The notes beneath the pieces are model-generated. The model did not search any database and was not told where the DNA came from. It saw only the letters and a program-made list of their open reading frames with translations. 6,327 bases of DNA from the NCBI GenBank assembly GCA_021819045.1, contig JAKASM010000023.1:1-6327 (forward strand), written 5' to 3'. Source of the DNA: Microcaldota archaeon. GTDB taxonomy: Archaea; Micrarchaeota; Micrarchaeia; Micrarchaeales; Micrarchaeaceae. The position numbers and the translations under genes are program-made. Shown here piece after piece: positions 5,891 through 6,327 of the stretch (positions are counted from its first letter, which is position 1; the number at the start of each line of letters is the position of its first letter).

Positions 5891-6103
5891 TCAATCTCCA
5901 TATTTGAGCCTATATGCCTCTATGTCCTCTTTTAATATGTTATTCCTGCCATTCTTCTTCGCCCTCAAAAGGGCATATTTGGCGATTCTCGCGGCCTTCT
6001 TTTCGAGTATTCTGGATATAGCAGAAACTGCATTGTTTGTAAGGACTATCTTGTTCCTGTTCTTGACGAGGCTTTTTATAGCAGACTTTGGAATTTTTGC
6101 CAT
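5891..6103 (-). CDS. Archaeal histone-fold protein
   Basis: This 70-residue protein fits the archaeal histone fold: short helix 1 (SAIKSLVKN), loop, long helix 2 (TNNAVSAISRILEKKAARIAKYALLRAKKNG), loop, helix 3 (LKEDIEAYRLK). It would dimerise and wrap or bridge DNA. Aligned without gaps to HMfB, the R52-D59 salt-bridge pair is kept (R53, D60), but the DNA-contacting R10, R19 and T54 correspond to S11, V20 and N55. It is very basic: 18 Lys/Arg against 5 Asp/Glu. The start at 6103 has GTGA four bases upstream and GAGG further up. It heads a three-gene operon with a zinc protein and a PRC-barrel protein, and a C/D box guide RNA lies in its leader region, 22 bases upstream. Family membership is sure; its DNA-binding mode may differ from HMfB. 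Confidence 0.93.
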   Translation of the reverse strand: MAKIPKSAIKSLVKNRNKIVLTNNAVSAISRILEKKAARIAKYALLRAKKNGRNNILKEDIEAYRLKYGD

Positions 6104-6125
6104 GCACTCACAACCTCAATTCATA

Positions 6126-6184
6126 TCAGCACTCAAGATCGTCTTCACAGCAAAAGCTCAGCGTAGTGCATTATCATCATGATC
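6126..6184 (-). ncRNA. C/D box small RNA, dual 2'-O-methylation guide
   Basis: Read on the - strand, the segment has every element of an archaeal C/D box sRNA in order and with ideal spacing. Box C is ATGATGA (6180-6174), a perfect RUGAUGA. It is followed by a 12-nt guide (6173-6162), box D' CTGA (6161-6158), a 9-nt spacer, box C' GTGAAGA (6148-6142, one mismatch to RUGAUGA), a second 12-nt guide (6141-6130) and box D CTGA (6129-6126). Such RNAs bind L7Ae, Nop5 and fibrillarin; the target base pairing with the fifth guide base before D or D' is methylated. The D guide CGATCTTGAGTG matches the anticodon loop of a tRNA-Leu(CAA), placing the methyl group on C34. The D' guide TAATGCACTACG has no sure target. 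A TATA-like element lies about 25 bases upstream of the expected 5' end. Terminal stem pairing is weak, as in many archaeal C/D RNAs. Ends are estimates. Confidence 0.82.
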
Positions 6185-6202
6185 GTATATGACGCGGCTC
6201 TG

Positions 6203-6210
6203 AATAAAAA
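6203..6210 (-). promoter_or_regulatory. TATA-like element for the C/D box RNA and possibly the histone operon
   Basis: TTTTTATT on the - strand is centred about 25 bases upstream of 6182-6184, four or fewer bases before box C of the guide RNA, where an archaeal C/D RNA would be expected to begin. A transcript that read through the guide RNA would also carry the histone gene with a leader of about 80 bases. No clear separate TATA element is seen between the guide RNA and the histone start codon. The same T-run could instead act as a terminator for anything transcribed from further upstream. Confidence 0.45.
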
Positions 6211-6215
6211 GCTTG

Positions 6216-6300
6216 CGCAAAATCGTGATTTGCGGACGTGTGAGTCGGTTGCTTTGCTATCTAGTTTGCTCTGTGGTAGATGCAGTGCGCTACCTTCCGA
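6216..6300 (-). other. Non-coding segment rich in inverted repeats, possible structured RNA
   Basis: No protein gene is convincing here. Several inverted repeats are visible. CGCAAATCACGATTTTGCG (6234-6216 on the - strand) folds into a 7-bp hairpin with one bulged A and a four-base loop, and is followed a few bases on by the T-run at 6210-6206. GGTAG (6294-6290) pairs with CTACC (6279-6275). In competition with it, GCATCTA (6283-6277) pairs with TAGATAGC (6263-6256) with one bulged base, inside an outer TCGG/CCGA pair (6300-6297 and 6248-6245) followed by CTCACA. The latter fold resembles a box H/ACA hairpin with ACA 14 bases from the upper stem, but the outer stem is only 4 bp and no kink-turn is clear. 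I call it unexplained structure, not a named RNA. Confidence 0.3.
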
Positions 6301-6310
6301 ACAATGCACA

Positions 6311-6320
6311 TATTTTTAAC
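6311..6320 (-). promoter_or_regulatory. Second TATA-like element near the right edge
   Basis: TTAAAAATAT on the - strand, preceded by GAGG, is the most TATA-like A/T run in the right-hand non-coding region. A start about 25 bases downstream would fall near 6290, at the GGTAG hairpin arm. It could drive a short RNA ending at the hairpin and T-run near 6234-6206, or be a second promoter for the guide RNA and histone operon. Only composition and position support this. Confidence 0.3.
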
Positions 6321-6327
6321 CTCTTCA

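Noticed and set aside
5667..6182. A 171-codon + strand frame with many hydrophobic residues, resembling a membrane protein
   Set aside because: It lies opposite the zinc protein and the histone, both clearly real on the - strand. The hydrophobic runs arise from reading lysine-rich codons in reverse.
6245..6300. A tRNA gene on either strand in the structured segment
   Set aside because: The GGTAG/CTACC and TCGG/CCGA pairs caught the eye, but there is no GGTTCRAATCC-like T arm and no 7-bp acceptor stem in the right place, even allowing an intron.
6179..6319. A 46-codon + strand reading frame (MIVYDAALNKK..., with a CGRC motif) in the right-hand non-coding region
   Set aside because: There is no ribosome-binding site before the ATG, and its start overlaps box C of the guide RNA on the other strand. 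Composition looks like translated spacer, and one CxxC in a short frame is weak evidence. It is kept here in case relatives conserve it.
1..6327. CRISPR arrays, insertion sequences, integrases or other mobile elements
   Set aside because: No direct repeats of suitable length, transposase motifs or attachment-site duplications were seen; the window is a stable core region.

Overview
The window looks archaeal. It carries the conserved exosome-proteasome gene cluster (proteasome alpha subunit, SBDS, Rrp4, Rrp41, Rrp42, ribosomal protein eL43, RNA polymerase subunit P), a histone-fold protein, and TATA-like promoter elements. Isoleucine is often ATA and arginine often AGG/AGA, genes are packed with gaps of 1 to 24 bases, and several proteins are compact or divergent. 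A DPANN lineage such as Micrarchaeota would fit, but that placement is inference; the sequence shows only that this is a histone-bearing, exosome-bearing archaeon.

Layout. (1) Positions 3-665, + strand: a nucleoside 2-deoxyribosyltransferase-like gene whose frame is open to the left edge, so its true start may lie outside. A 9-bp perfect inverted repeat straddles its stop codon, and a TATA-like element follows. (2) Positions 753-5073, + strand: psmA, sbds, rrp4, rrp41, rrp42, eL43, an unrecognised 120-aa protein and rpoP, very probably one transcript. It joins 20S proteasome assembly, 60S maturation, the RNA exosome core, a ribosomal zinc-ribbon protein and an RNA polymerase subunit. The genes often found further down this cluster (Pcc1, prefoldin beta) are absent here. 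(3) Positions 6103-5082, - strand: a convergent three-gene operon of histone, an unassigned C4 zinc protein and a PRC-barrel protein, with touching or overlapping start and stop codons. It ends 8 bases from rpoP. (4) Positions 6104-6327: no convincing protein gene.

The most interesting item is in region 4. On the - strand, just upstream of the histone start codon, is a textbook archaeal C/D box guide RNA: box C, a 12-nt guide, box D', a 9-nt spacer, box C', a 12-nt guide, box D, with a TATA-like element at the right distance upstream. Under the N+5 rule the D guide would direct 2'-O-methylation of C34 in a tRNA-Leu(CAA) anticodon loop. Further upstream lies a second TATA-like element and a segment rich in inverted repeats that could be another RNA. 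The 120-aa protein inside the superoperon and the zinc protein next to the histone are the best candidates for undescribed protein functions.
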